This document shows positions 1 through 6,416 of a stretch of 6,489 nt of DNA, in pieces (within the stretch, counting starts at the first letter, position 1; every line of letters begins with the position of its first letter). Under the pieces are notes generated by a model. That model worked only from the letters and a program-made list of their open reading frames with translations, did not search any database and was not told the origin of the DNA. The position numbers and the translations under genes were made by a program. This DNA is from a bacterium (GTDB lineage Bacteria > UBP15 > UBA6099): the NCBI GenBank assembly GCA_029573925.1, contig JAKQBV010000283.1:1-6489 (forward strand). The letters run 5' to 3'.

Positions 1-104
1 GCCTCGCCCTTCGACACGCTGAAACTGATTCCGCTGAATATCGGCCTCGGCCCGAACCGCTTGCCGACATTTTCCAGTATCAGGCCTTCCAAAAGACGCT
101 CCAT
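1..104 (-). CDS. ABC transporter ATP-binding protein, N-terminal fragment (CcmA-like?)
   Basis: Partial gene running off the left edge; only the first 34 codons are present. Read from the ATG at 104, the product begins MERLLEGLILENVGKRFG and continues through PRPIFSGISFSVSKGE. This is the standard opening of an ABC ATPase: first beta strand, the A-loop region near KRFG, then the strand leading to Walker A, which lies outside the window. ABC ATPases of this type energise a membrane partner from the cytoplasmic side. The KRFG-x-RPIF-x-GISFSV wording recalls CcmA-type haem or cytochrome-maturation ATPases, but other ABC families open similarly, so no gene symbol is given. An in-frame TGA lies 12 codons upstream of the ATG. 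A TTG at 92-90, preceded by GGAG at a 6-nt spacing, is an alternative start. It lies 86 nt downstream of the DsbA-like lipoprotein gene on the same strand, so co-transcription is plausible. Confidence 0.8.
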   Translation of the reverse strand, partial: MERLLEGLILENVGKRFGPRPIFSGISFSVSKGE

Positions 105-142
105 CCGGCAATTCGCGCGACAAGAATTCCGACGATGTCAAA

Positions 143-172
143 CACGGCGGCTTCCGCCGCGCGGGCGCCGTG
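143..172 (-). other. GC-rich intercistronic hairpin
   Basis: The gap between the lipoprotein stop and the ABC ATPase start holds a perfect 6-bp stem, CGGCGG/CCGCCG at 145-150 and 154-159, with a 3-nt loop. It competes with a second perfect 7-bp pairing, CACGGCG at 143-149 with CGCCGTG at 166-172. On the minus strand the first is followed by TGTTTGA, not a real U-run. It could therefore be an mRNA-stabilising or attenuating intercistronic hairpin rather than a full terminator. The role is inferred; the complementarity is seen directly. Confidence 0.45.
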
Positions 173-190
173 CTAATATGCTATTCGTGG

Positions 191-1093
191 TTACTTCGAA
201 AGCAGGCCTTCAATTTCTCCCGCGAACACTTCGGTGGGCTGGGCGCCGCTGATGGTTTTTCCCTTGACGATGGTTCCCGCGGCGGAGCGCGCGATTACAA
301 AGCCCGGCGTGCCGCCGACTCCCGCAGCCTGCGCCTTTTTCATGTCTTCGTTGACGCGGTTCTCGTATTTCTTTTCATCCATGCACTTGTTGAACGCGCC
401 GGCGTCAAGGCCTATCTTGGCGGCCATTCTCTTCAGAGAGTCCACATCAAGCGCTTTCTGGTTGTCGTAGTTCTCGTTTCTCATTTCAAGCAGTTTGTTC
501 TGGTCGGCGGCGCAATAAAGCGCCTCGGCCGCCCTGAACGCCTGCGGGTGGAATCCTAGAGGCAGGTTCACATGAAAATACTTAACCTTGCCGGTGTCGA
601 TGTAGTTCTTCTTTATGGTCGGGAAAGTGGCTTTGTTGTATCTGCCGCAGTAGGGGCACTGCATGTCCGTGAACTCAATCATGGTGACGGGAGCGTCGGC
701 TTTGCCGAACATCACAAGTCCCATTGTGTCCACAGTAGCGCGCGACGACCTCGCCCTCACCATCAGGTCGAACATCGACATGATTTTCTCTTTGTTCCAT
801 CCGGACTTGCTGAGGGACTCGGCGATCTCGATGACGCGCTCGCCGGACTTGCAGGTCTCGCCTTCTTCCTCGGCTTCTTTGATGGTGACGCCGGATTCGA
901 GGCATACATAGCTTTCCTTGATCAACTTCACCGCGTCCTGAAAGTCCGCAGCCGGTTTGAGGGCCGCCGCTTCTGTCGCCTCGATCTTCGACGAGCACCC
1001 GCAAACGAACGCGCCCGCCATCATAATCACTATCGCTCCGATGATTCTTCTGGACATTTTTTTCTCTCCGCTGTTTTTTTCGGCAGTTGCCAT
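191..1093 (-). CDS. DsbA-like thioredoxin-fold lipoprotein (periplasmic disulfide oxidoreductase)
   Basis: A 300-residue protein from the chosen ATG. The N-terminus has a basic patch (MSRR), a hydrophobic stretch and a lipobox-like VCGC, predicting signal peptidase II processing with C33 as the lipidated residue. Residues 34-125 are mostly helical and charged and contain a cysteine pair (C64, C81). From about residue 130 there is a DsbA/Thioredoxin_4-type domain: strand plus FTDMQ, active site CPYC at 146-149, the NLPLGFHPQAFRAAEALYCA helical insert, and the cis-proline loop GGTPGF (T262-P263). Further cysteines lie at 194 and 237. The family exchanges disulfides with exported proteins, here from a membrane anchor in the periplasm. 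The start at 1093 follows GGAGG at 4 nt. The ATG at 1057 follows GGAGAG at 6 nt and gives a more typical short lipoprotein signal (MSRRIIGAIV), so it is a serious alternative. An upstream in-frame ATG at 1138 has no ribosome site. The gene reads towards an ABC ATPase, which may point to cytochrome maturation or export. Function as an oxidoreductase is likely; the substrate is unknown. Confidence 0.88.
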   Translation of the reverse strand: MATAEKNSGEKKMSRRIIGAIVIMMAGAFVCGCSSKIEATEAAALKPAADFQDAVKLIKESYVCLESGVTIKEAEEEGETCKSGERVIEIAESLSKSGWNKEKIMSMFDLMVRARSSRATVDTMGLVMFGKADAPVTMIEFTDMQCPYCGRYNKATFPTIKKNYIDTGKVKYFHVNLPLGFHPQAFRAAEALYCAADQNKLLEMRNENYDNQKALDVDSLKRMAAKIGLDAGAFNKCMDEKKYENRVNEDMKKAQAAGVGGTPGFVIARSAAGTIVKGKTISGAQPTEVFAGEIEGLLSK

Positions 1094-1097
1094 ATAT

Positions 1098-1102
1098 CCT
1101 CC
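1098..1102 (-). promoter_or_regulatory. Ribosome binding site of the lipoprotein gene (GGAGG)
   Basis: CCTCC on the plus strand reads GGAGG on the minus strand, 4 nt before the ATG at 1093. It supports that start. A second Shine-Dalgarno, GGAGAG at 1064-1069, sits 6 nt before the ATG at 1057, so both starts may be used. The choice changes only the length of the signal peptide n-region. Confidence 0.6.
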
Positions 1103-1103
1103 G

Positions 1104-1185
1104 AAATATTTATTCATAGAAGTATAAGACAAAATCACATAAATATTACACTTGAAGACAATTAATAATATTCAAAAATTGAAAA
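1104..1185 (-). promoter_or_regulatory. AT-rich region, probable promoter of the lipoprotein gene
   Basis: This stretch is clearly more AT-rich than its surroundings. It lies between the intrinsic terminator of the upstream small gene and the lipoprotein ribosome site, so a promoter is expected here. On the minus strand a TATACT (1121-1126) resembles a -10 box, but no good -35 hexamer sits at the usual spacing. The assignment therefore rests on position and composition rather than on a clear sigma-70 match. Confidence 0.35.
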
Positions 1186-1230
1186 CAAACCGGCGGCGCG
1201 GGATATCCGGCCCCGGAAAGTTTCCGACGC

Positions 1231-1250
1231 AAAAACCCGCTGTGAACGGG
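1231..1250 (-). terminator. Rho-independent terminator after the small cysteine-containing gene
   Basis: Read on the minus strand, CCCGTT-CAC-AGCGGG forms a 6-bp stem (one G-U pair) with a 3-nt loop and runs directly into TTTTT (1231-1235). It lies 60 nt downstream of the stop codon of the 96-residue gene. It should separate that gene from the lipoprotein gene. Confidence 0.7.
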
Positions 1251-1310
1251 GCGCGTAGCAATGTAACGGATGTTCATTCAACAAAATATATTATCTGTCG
1301 AAGACCTTTT

Positions 1311-1601
1311 TCAAGCCTTTGACTTGGCGGCTCTTTTAAACGCCGGCTTCACGGTTTTCGTTCTCATCACGGGAGCGGTGAAGTTCGATTCCCATACATC
1401 GGGATACTCCTTAAGCTCTCCACAACACGAACATTTGAAAACTGTCACCGGGACCTCAACGTCTTTGGCCTCTCCCCTGTTGTTGATGGGTTTTGCCTTG
1501 ACGACCCAGTACGCCTTGCCTTTGGTCGCTTCGAATTTGTGAACACACGCGGCTATGGTCGCGCGCGGTTTCTTCGCTATTCCGGTTTTTGCTGCAGCCA
1601 T
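1311..1601 (-). CDS. Small basic cysteine-containing protein, function unknown
   Basis: A 96-residue protein I do not recognise. The ATG at 1601 is chosen because AGGGGG (1610-1615) lies 8 nt upstream; an earlier in-frame ATG at 1631 lacks such a site. The protein is lysine-rich at both ends (MAAAKTGIAKKPR at the start, FKRAAKSKA at the end) and has no signal peptide or membrane segment, so it is probably cytoplasmic. The middle reads as beta strands: HKFEATKGKAYWVVKAKP, then VEVPVTVFKCSCCGELKEYP. Cysteines are C19, C57, C59 and C60. The CSCCGE turn looks like half of a zinc-knuckle, with C19 or a second subunit as possible extra ligands; this is inference. The gene stands alone between two hairpins upstream and a terminator downstream, so it is likely a monocistronic unit. 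The clean ribosome site, coherent composition and isolated terminator argue that it is real. Confidence 0.72.
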   Translation of the reverse strand: MAAAKTGIAKKPRATIAACVHKFEATKGKAYWVVKAKPINNRGEAKDVEVPVTVFKCSCCGELKEYPDVWESNFTAPVMRTKTVKPAFKRAAKSKA

Positions 1602-1663
1602 ACTCTTTACCCCCTGTAAGTGTTTAAACATCCCAATTCCCCGGATGTTCCCCGTTTTTTAGT

Positions 1664-1694
1664 AAAACCGGAGCCTCTGGGGAGAGACCCCGGT
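1664..1694 (-). terminator. Second stem-loop terminator in the MFS / small-gene gap
   Basis: On the minus strand, ACCGGGGTCTCT-CCCC-AGAGGCTCCGGT folds into a continuous 12-bp stem (two G-U pairs) with a CCCC loop, followed by TTTA. It lies about 77 nt past the MFS stop. It may be a back-up terminator to the one at 1755-1791. Alternatively, if the small gene's promoter lies upstream of it, it would be a leader hairpin of that mRNA. Confidence 0.55.
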
Positions 1695-1754
1695 ATTGAT
1701 TACAGCAAACAATCTGTTAAACAAAAGCTTTTTTCGCGGTTTCAGGCGTTTTTT

Positions 1755-1791
1755 AAAAGAATGACCGGCTTCATGCCTGCCCGGTCATTCT
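1755..1791 (-). terminator. Terminator hairpin overlapping the MFS stop codon
   Basis: AGAATGACCGG (1758-1768) and CCGGTCATTCT (1781-1791) are perfect 11-bp complements around a 12-nt loop. On the minus strand the stem ends in TCT and continues TTT (1757-1755), a short U-tract. The loop includes the TGA stop of the MFS gene (1771-1773), so the last codons of that gene form the ascending arm. It probably ends the leuS-MFS transcript. Confidence 0.65.
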
Positions 1792-3582
1792 CTGTTCCAG
1801 CTTCTTTAAATCGTTCGGAACGAATATTCCGGCGATCATGAATCCCACAGCCCCGACCAGCATCGCGACCGGCAGCCACATGAACGCGAACTTCAGGCTG
1901 TACTGATCTGAGAGGTATCCGATGATAATCGGCGACGGGCCGTCTCCGAGCACGTGTATCAGAAGGATGTGAATGGCATTCATGGTGGCGCGCAGCTTCG
2001 GGTCAACCACCGATACTAGCAGGGTGTTTTGAGGGCCGTTTACCCATGACAGCAGGAACATGCCCACCGCTATCGCTCCGACTATCGCAAGATAGTTGTC
2101 CGACATTATGAAGACGTATATAAACGGGATGCCCGCTAGGATACAGACAAATATAATCCAGTTGTATGCGCGTTTGTTTTTCTTGAACATCATGTCGGAG
2201 ACAATGCCGCTGAGGACGACGCCGACCAGCATGGCGACCACCACGATCGGGCCGATTTTCATTGCCGCCTCTGACGACTCCATGCCTTTGTATCTCTCTA
2301 CGAACGGGAACAGCCACATGTTCAGCCCGCCGATGGCTGCGGTGAATATGACGTTTGAAAACACCATTATCACCAGCGAAGGCGTTTTCCACAGAGGAGA
2401 GTAGTCGATTTTGCCTTTGGCGTTGATCGCGGCGGCCTGTGACTCGGTCAGGTAATCCTCAGTTCCGCCCTTGACCGGCTCCCTGAGCATGAACGCCATG
2501 AGCGCGAAGATGAGTCCCGGAGGCCCCAGAATCCAGAATATCCATTTCCAGTTGTCCGAACGCCTGAAGTAGAACTTGGACTCGTTGGATATGGAAATGA
2601 CGGCTTTTTGGTATTCAGGCATATCAGATATTTCACGGAGAGCCTGCAGATCGTCCTTGCTCATGATGCCTTTGTAGGCGAGCAGTCCGGCTTTCTCGTC
2701 AAACGCCAGTTTGTCCGCGTACTGAGGCGGAAGTTTGAAATGGGCGGGCAGGCCCTTCAGATCCGCCGTCACCAGTTGAAGGTCGTCGTCCTCGCGGTCT
2801 CTGACTGTTTCTGTGAAAGACGCTGCAAACTCAAGCAGACTGTCTTCAGGCTCGCCTTCGCCCGCGCGGTAATCCACGTTGAACAGCATTGTGCGGGCGT
2901 CGGCCTCATGCTTCTTGTCTATGTTGGACAACACGACGGACAACGGCTTGCCGCCGCAGTCGAAATCGTAAGACACGAGCCTGTCTTTCGTCTGATGCAG
3001 GCCGTTGTAAACGCAGTCGCCGATTTGTTCGCCCTGCGAATAGGGCGTCAGCTTGGCCATGCGTTCGAGGTCGAACTTGTCTGTTTTCTTAAGGATGACG
3101 CCGGCGACGATAATCGCCAGAGCGCCGCCGATGAGCATGGCGGACATAAAAATTGAGATTGCGGTGGCGCGTTTGTTCCTCGGAAAATAGTCAGCGATGA
3201 GCGCTGTTCCGGATGGCGCGTAGATGCCTTCCCCGGCTCCCACCGCCGCCCTCGCCGCGAAGAATCCGATGAATGATTTGCAGAAGCCGGATGTTGTCGC
3301 CGATATGCTCCACACCAGCGCGCCGAGGCCGACGAAAAATGTGCGTTTGCCTCTGTCCGACGCGAACCCCATAGGCAGCGATATTATCGCGTACACGAAC
3401 GTGAACGCTCCAAGTATCCAGCCTAGTTGGGTGTCGGACGCGCTGAAATATCTCTTGAGGTGCTCCATCGCCGGCCCGATGCTCAACCTGTCCACATAGT
3501 TCGACGTGTTGATCATCACCATCACGAAGAGCGCGTACCACGAGTACCTCAGCGATATTGGTTTCTGTTTTTTTTCAGGCAT
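1771..3582 (-). CDS. MFS transporter, Spinster-like, with large periplasmic insertion
   Basis: A 603-residue inner-membrane secondary transporter; ordinary members of the family have roughly 400-450 residues. TM1 carries NYVDRLSIGPAM (28-39), and TM2 is followed by the MFS motif A loop GFASDRGKR (72-80). TM4 has AGEGIYAPSG and then LIADYFPRNKRATA (128-141), a signature of the Spinster/anion-cation-symporter-like branch. TM5 ends near residue 164. About 180 soluble, acidic residues follow before TM6 (NWKWIFWILGPPG, from 344). TM7-TM12 run from about 402 to 587, with the second-half cytoplasmic loop SDMMFKKNKR (462-471). By MFS topology the TM5-TM6 loop faces the periplasm. The insert has two cysteines (C190, C209) and a segment LAYKGIMSKDDL followed by a short helix. 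The frame is intact, with no sign of a frameshift. The start is firm: AGGAG (3589-3593) lies 6 nt before the ATG. The gene begins 50 nt after the leuS stop and is probably co-transcribed with it. The substrate cannot be told from sequence; the family includes transporters of organic anions, sugars acids and lipids. Confidence 0.88.
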   Translation of the reverse strand: MPEKKQKPISLRYSWYALFVMVMINTSNYVDRLSIGPAMEHLKRYFSASDTQLGWILGAFTFVYAIISLPMGFASDRGKRTFFVGLGALVWSISATTSGFCKSFIGFFAARAAVGAGEGIYAPSGTALIADYFPRNKRATAISIFMSAMLIGGALAIIVAGVILKKTDKFDLERMAKLTPYSQGEQIGDCVYNGLHQTKDRLVSYDFDCGGKPLSVVLSNIDKKHEADARTMLFNVDYRAGEGEPEDSLLEFAASFTETVRDREDDDLQLVTADLKGLPAHFKLPPQYADKLAFDEKAGLLAYKGIMSKDDLQALREISDMPEYQKAVISISNESKFYFRRSDNWKWIFWILGPPGLIFALMAFMLREPVKGGTEDYLTESQAAAINAKGKIDYSPLWKTPSLVIMVFSNVIFTAAIGGLNMWLFPFVERYKGMESSEAAMKIGPIVVVAMLVGVVLSGIVSDMMFKKNKRAYNWIIFVCILAGIPFIYVFIMSDNYLAIVGAIAVGMFLLSWVNGPQNTLLVSVVDPKLRATMNAIHILLIHVLGDGPSPIIIGYLSDQYSLKFAFMWLPVAMLVGAVGFMIAGIFVPNDLKKLEQRMTGQA

Positions 3583-3632
3583 TCCCGGCTCCTCTCAGTG
3601 TGTTGTTCTTTTCCCGCTCTGCCGCCGTCCCT

Positions 3633-6113
3633 TTATTTCGCCACAATGCTTACAAGCGCCGAGTTGCCCTTTGGGTTGCGGTTCACTATCACTTTGGCGA
3701 TCTGTTTTCCTTCGATATTCTTCTTCACCCGGTCAAGGGCGAGAGACGTTTCCCGCAGTTCGTCGTCCGAGGCGGAGGCGGAAGCCTCGAACCTGTCGCG
3801 CACTTTTCCGTTTATCTGCACAACCACCGTCACCGCGTCCGCGAGCGTCAGGGCCTCGTCGAATTCCGGCCACCTCTGTTTGAATATGCTGTCCGCGCCC
3901 CCAAGTTCCTTCCAAAGTTCTTCGGAGAAATGAGGCGCGAGCGGCGCTATCAGGACGAGGAACGCGTCGACTGTTTCGCGGCTGACCGCCAGCCCGGCGT
4001 TCTTCTCGTCGGCGACGAAGTTCACGAACTCCATCAGCGCGCTGATTATGGTGTTGAAACGGAATGATTCGAGCCGCTCGGTGCAGTTCTTGATGAGCGC
4101 GTGTCGGGCGCGGAGCATTGCCGGGTCGTCTTCTGTTCCGGCTTTTTCTTTCATATCCAGAGTCCAGCGCCAGCCGCGCTTGAGAAACCTAAAAATCCCC
4201 TCGATGCCCCGGTCGTTCCATTCGGATTCCGACTCCGGCGGCCCCACGAACAGCTCGTATATCCTCACCGTGTCCGTCCCGTAGAGCGTCACAAGCTCGT
4301 CCGGGCTGACCACGTTGCCTTTCGATTTGGACATCTTTTCGACTTTGCCGCTCTTCTCGCTGTGGCGGGTTATCATCCCCTGATTGAACAAGCGGGCGAA
4401 CGGCTCGTCGAACATCACCGCTCCGATGTCGAACAGGAATTTGACGAAGAACCGGGAGTAGAGCAGGTGTAGAATGGCGTGCTCGATGCCGCCGACGTAG
4501 AGATCGACGGGCAGCCATTTGTCGAGCGCCGCAGGGTCCGCCACTCCGCCGTCGAACTTCGGCGAGGCGTACCGCAGGAAGTACCACGAGGAGCCTGCCC
4601 ACTGCGGCATGGTGTCCGTCTCGCGCTTCGCCGGGCCTCCGCATTCCGGGCAGGTCGTGTTCACCCAGTCCGTCATCGCCGCCAGCGGCGACTCCCCGGT
4701 TCCCGTCGGCTCGTATGATTCGACTTCGGGGAGCGTCACAGGAAGCTGGTCTTCGGGTACTGCCACCCATCCGCACTTCTCGCAGTTCACCAACGGAATC
4801 GGCTCTCCCCAGTACCTCTGCCTCGAATATATCCAGTCGCGCATCTTGTAGTTGACCGCTTTTTTGCCCCGGCCTTTTGCGGCCAGCATGGCGGTGATTT
4901 TCTCTTTGGCGTCTCGCCAGTCCGTTCCGTTATAATCGCCGGAATTGACCAATAGGCCATCTTCAATATGCGCTTCCGTGAGAGCGCCGGAGGCGTCTCT
5001 CTTCGCGTTTTCGCTGTAGATGACCTCGATGATGGGGATGCCGAACTTGGTGGCGAACTCGAAGTCGCGCTCGTCGTGCGCCGGGACGGCCATTATCGCG
5101 CCCGTTCCGTAACCCATCATAACGTAGTCCGAAATCCAGATAGGTATTTCAGCGCCGTTCACCGGGTTGACGGCGTATGCGCCGATGAAGACGCCCGTCT
5201 TGTCCTTTTTCACGTTCGCGCGGTCGATGTCGGTCTGTTTGCGCGCCCACTCGACGTATTCCCTGATTTCCGTTTCCTTCGCCGGGTCGCAGATTTCCGC
5301 CACCATCGGGTGTTCGGGGGCGAACACCATGAACGTCGCGCCGAACAGAGTGTCCGGCCGGGTGGTGTATACGGTGACATCCTTGCGGGAGCCGTCCCGG
5401 GCGCTGATCGCGGTGAACACCACGTCCGCCCCCTCGCTGCGCCCGATCCAGTTCCTCTGTAGCAGCTTGACCTGCTCCGGCCAGTCGAGCTTGTCCAAGT
5501 CGGTCAGCAACCGCTCTGCGTACTTCGTTATCCTGAGCATCCACTGGTTGAGATTCTTTTTATCGACGGCCTCGCCGCACCTTTCGCAGACTCCGTTGAC
5601 TACTTCCTCGTTGGCGATGCCTGTTTTGCACGAGGGACACCAGTTGATGGGCATCTCTCTCTTATAGGCCAGCCCAGCCTTGAACATCCGGCTGAATATC
5701 CACTGCGTCCACCTGAAATAGTCAGGGTCGGTGGTGCTGAACTCCCGCGACCAGTCGTACATCGCGCCGATTTCCTTGAGCTGCCGGCGGATGTTGTCCA
5801 CGTTTTTCTTGGTGTTTTCTCTCGGATGGATTTTCTTTTTAATAGCGTCGTTCTCGGCGGGCAGGCCGAATGCGTCCCACCCCATCGGGTGCAGCGTGTT
5901 GAAGCCGCGAAGCGTCTTGTAGCGCGTCACCACGTCCGACAGCACATATCCACGCCAGTGGCCCACGTGAAGCCCCGCCCCGGACGGATACGGAAACATG
6001 TCCAGACAGTAATACTTCGGTCTGGGATCATCATCCTTGCAGGTGTGCATCCCGCTTTCTTCCCAGCGCCGCCGCCACTCTGCCTCAAAATTTTCAAAGT
6101 CGTATTCTCTCAT
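3633..6113 (-). CDS. leuS: Leucyl-tRNA synthetase
   Basis: An 826-residue cytoplasmic class I aminoacyl-tRNA synthetase that charges tRNA-Leu with leucine using ATP. The ATP-binding HIGH motif appears as HVGH (49-52) within PYPSGAGLHVGHWRGY. The first zinc knuckle has four cysteines (C159, C162, C176, C179). The CP1 editing domain, which hydrolyses mischarged tRNA, spans about 225-415 with TTRPDTLFGATF (250-261) and AVPAHDERDFEF (342-353), including the conserved aspartate 347. A second Cys pair set lies at C444/C447 and C488/C491. KMSKS is intact at 593-597, followed by the helical anticodon-binding domain (about 660-755) and the C-terminal VQINGKVR domain (765-826). Length and motif order are normal for bacterial LeuRS. 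The start MREYDFENFEAEW fits family N-termini. The ribosome site is not ideal: AAGG lies only 2 nt before the ATG, while GGAAAGG lies 11 nt before it. It is first of a probable two-gene transcript with the MFS gene. Confidence 0.98.
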   Translation of the reverse strand: MREYDFENFEAEWRRRWEESGMHTCKDDDPRPKYYCLDMFPYPSGAGLHVGHWRGYVLSDVVTRYKTLRGFNTLHPMGWDAFGLPAENDAIKKKIHPRENTKKNVDNIRRQLKEIGAMYDWSREFSTTDPDYFRWTQWIFSRMFKAGLAYKREMPINWCPSCKTGIANEEVVNGVCERCGEAVDKKNLNQWMLRITKYAERLLTDLDKLDWPEQVKLLQRNWIGRSEGADVVFTAISARDGSRKDVTVYTTRPDTLFGATFMVFAPEHPMVAEICDPAKETEIREYVEWARKQTDIDRANVKKDKTGVFIGAYAVNPVNGAEIPIWISDYVMMGYGTGAIMAVPAHDERDFEFATKFGIPIIEVIYSENAKRDASGALTEAHIEDGLLVNSGDYNGTDWRDAKEKITAMLAAKGRGKKAVNYKMRDWIYSRQRYWGEPIPLVNCEKCGWVAVPEDQLPVTLPEVESYEPTGTGESPLAAMTDWVNTTCPECGGPAKRETDTMPQWAGSSWYFLRYASPKFDGGVADPAALDKWLPVDLYVGGIEHAILHLLYSRFFVKFLFDIGAVMFDEPFARLFNQGMITRHSEKSGKVEKMSKSKGNVVSPDELVTLYGTDTVRIYELFVGPPESESEWNDRGIEGIFRFLKRGWRWTLDMKEKAGTEDDPAMLRARHALIKNCTERLESFRFNTIISALMEFVNFVADEKNAGLAVSRETVDAFLVLIAPLAPHFSEELWKELGGADSIFKQRWPEFDEALTLADAVTVVVQINGKVRDRFEASASASDDELRETSLALDRVKKNIEGKQIAKVIVNRNPKGNSALVSIVAK

Positions 6114-6138
6114 GGCCTTGCGAACCTTTCCAATCTTA

Positions 6139-6167
6139 ACCCGGTTTTTTTATAAGAAAAACCCGGG
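6139..6167 (-). other. Imperfect stem-loop in the leuS leader
   Basis: CCCGG-TTTTT and AAAAA-C-CCGGG (6140-6167) pair with one bulged base around a short TTATAAG-containing loop. They lie 26-54 nt upstream of the leuS start. On the minus strand the hairpin is followed by TTAAGATT rather than a U-run, so it is more likely a leader structure than a terminator. I see no T-box consensus here. The loop also contains TTATAA, which could act as a -10 box, but no matching -35 box is visible. Confidence 0.4.
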
Positions 6168-6289
6168 AAATCGAATAAAGGGCGATCTACGTCGTTGAAT
6201 CATCGACTCGAACTGCCGTCACATACGAAACAGTATGCTCCCTCGTTCTCGCTCGATTCGCCTCGTGTCTTATCCCTTTCTTCGATTTC

Positions 6290-6316
6290 AGCCCGTATAA
6301 GCAAAAAAGACGGGCT
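6290..6316. other. Perfect 7-bp inverted repeat with 13-nt loop
   Basis: AGCCCGT (6290-6296) and ACGGGCT (6310-6316) are exact complements; the loop on the minus strand is T-rich (CTTTTTTGCTTAT). On the plus strand it sits just before an AAGGAG ribosome-site-like sequence. The role is unknown; it could be a leader hairpin or part of the larger structured element. Confidence 0.45.
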
Positions 6317-6338
6317 AAGCGCCTACCAAGGAGAATAA

Positions 6339-6416
6339 ATGTACCATAAAACCGATGTTTTTTCAAAGAAATCCGCGTCTTTTTACAGCGCCCCCGGCGG
6401 TTCAAGGAAACTTTGA
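6339..6416 (+). CDS. Possible 25-residue micro-ORF with strong ribosome site
   Basis: An ATG at 6339 is preceded by AAGGAG at 5-nt spacing, an excellent Shine-Dalgarno. It opens a frame starting MYHKTDVFSKKSASFY and ending at a TGA (6414-6416) in the loop of the following 13-bp hairpin. It is the only plus-strand start in the window with such a clear ribosome site. The peptide is polar and basic, without a membrane segment or known motif. It may be a leader peptide, a small ORF carried by the repeat, or chance. Its overlap with a hairpin arm is compatible with a translated leader coupled to structure, but nothing downstream is visible to regulate. Confidence 0.25.
   Translation: MYHKTDVFSKKSASFYSAPGGSRKL

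Noticed and set aside
170..559. 129-codon plus-strand open frame opposite the lipoprotein gene
   Set aside because: Antisense to a well-supported DsbA-like gene, without ribosome site or recognisable domain.
1771..3582. Possible fusion of two genes or frameshift explaining the long MFS protein
   Set aside because: The frame is continuous with TM5 and TM6 in the expected order on each side of the insert, so a true in-frame insertion is the simpler reading.
4189..4776. 195-codon minus-strand open frame inside leuS
   Set aside because: Lies in another frame of an intact leuS with every catalytic motif; arginine-rich composition is typical of a GC-rich shadow frame.
6190..6225. tRNA T-arm-like sequence (GTTCGAGTC on the minus strand)
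   Set aside because: The flanking bases do not pair into a 5-bp T-stem and no anticodon or acceptor stem can be built.
6114..6400. T-box riboswitch controlling leuS
   Set aside because: Expected for some leuS genes, but the conserved TGGNACCGCG-type antiterminator sequence and a following terminator are not visible.
6187..6405. 72-codon minus-strand open frame upstream of leuS
   Set aside because: Very basic, crosses several palindromes, no ribosome site seen and no family features; more likely a chance frame across a structured repeat.
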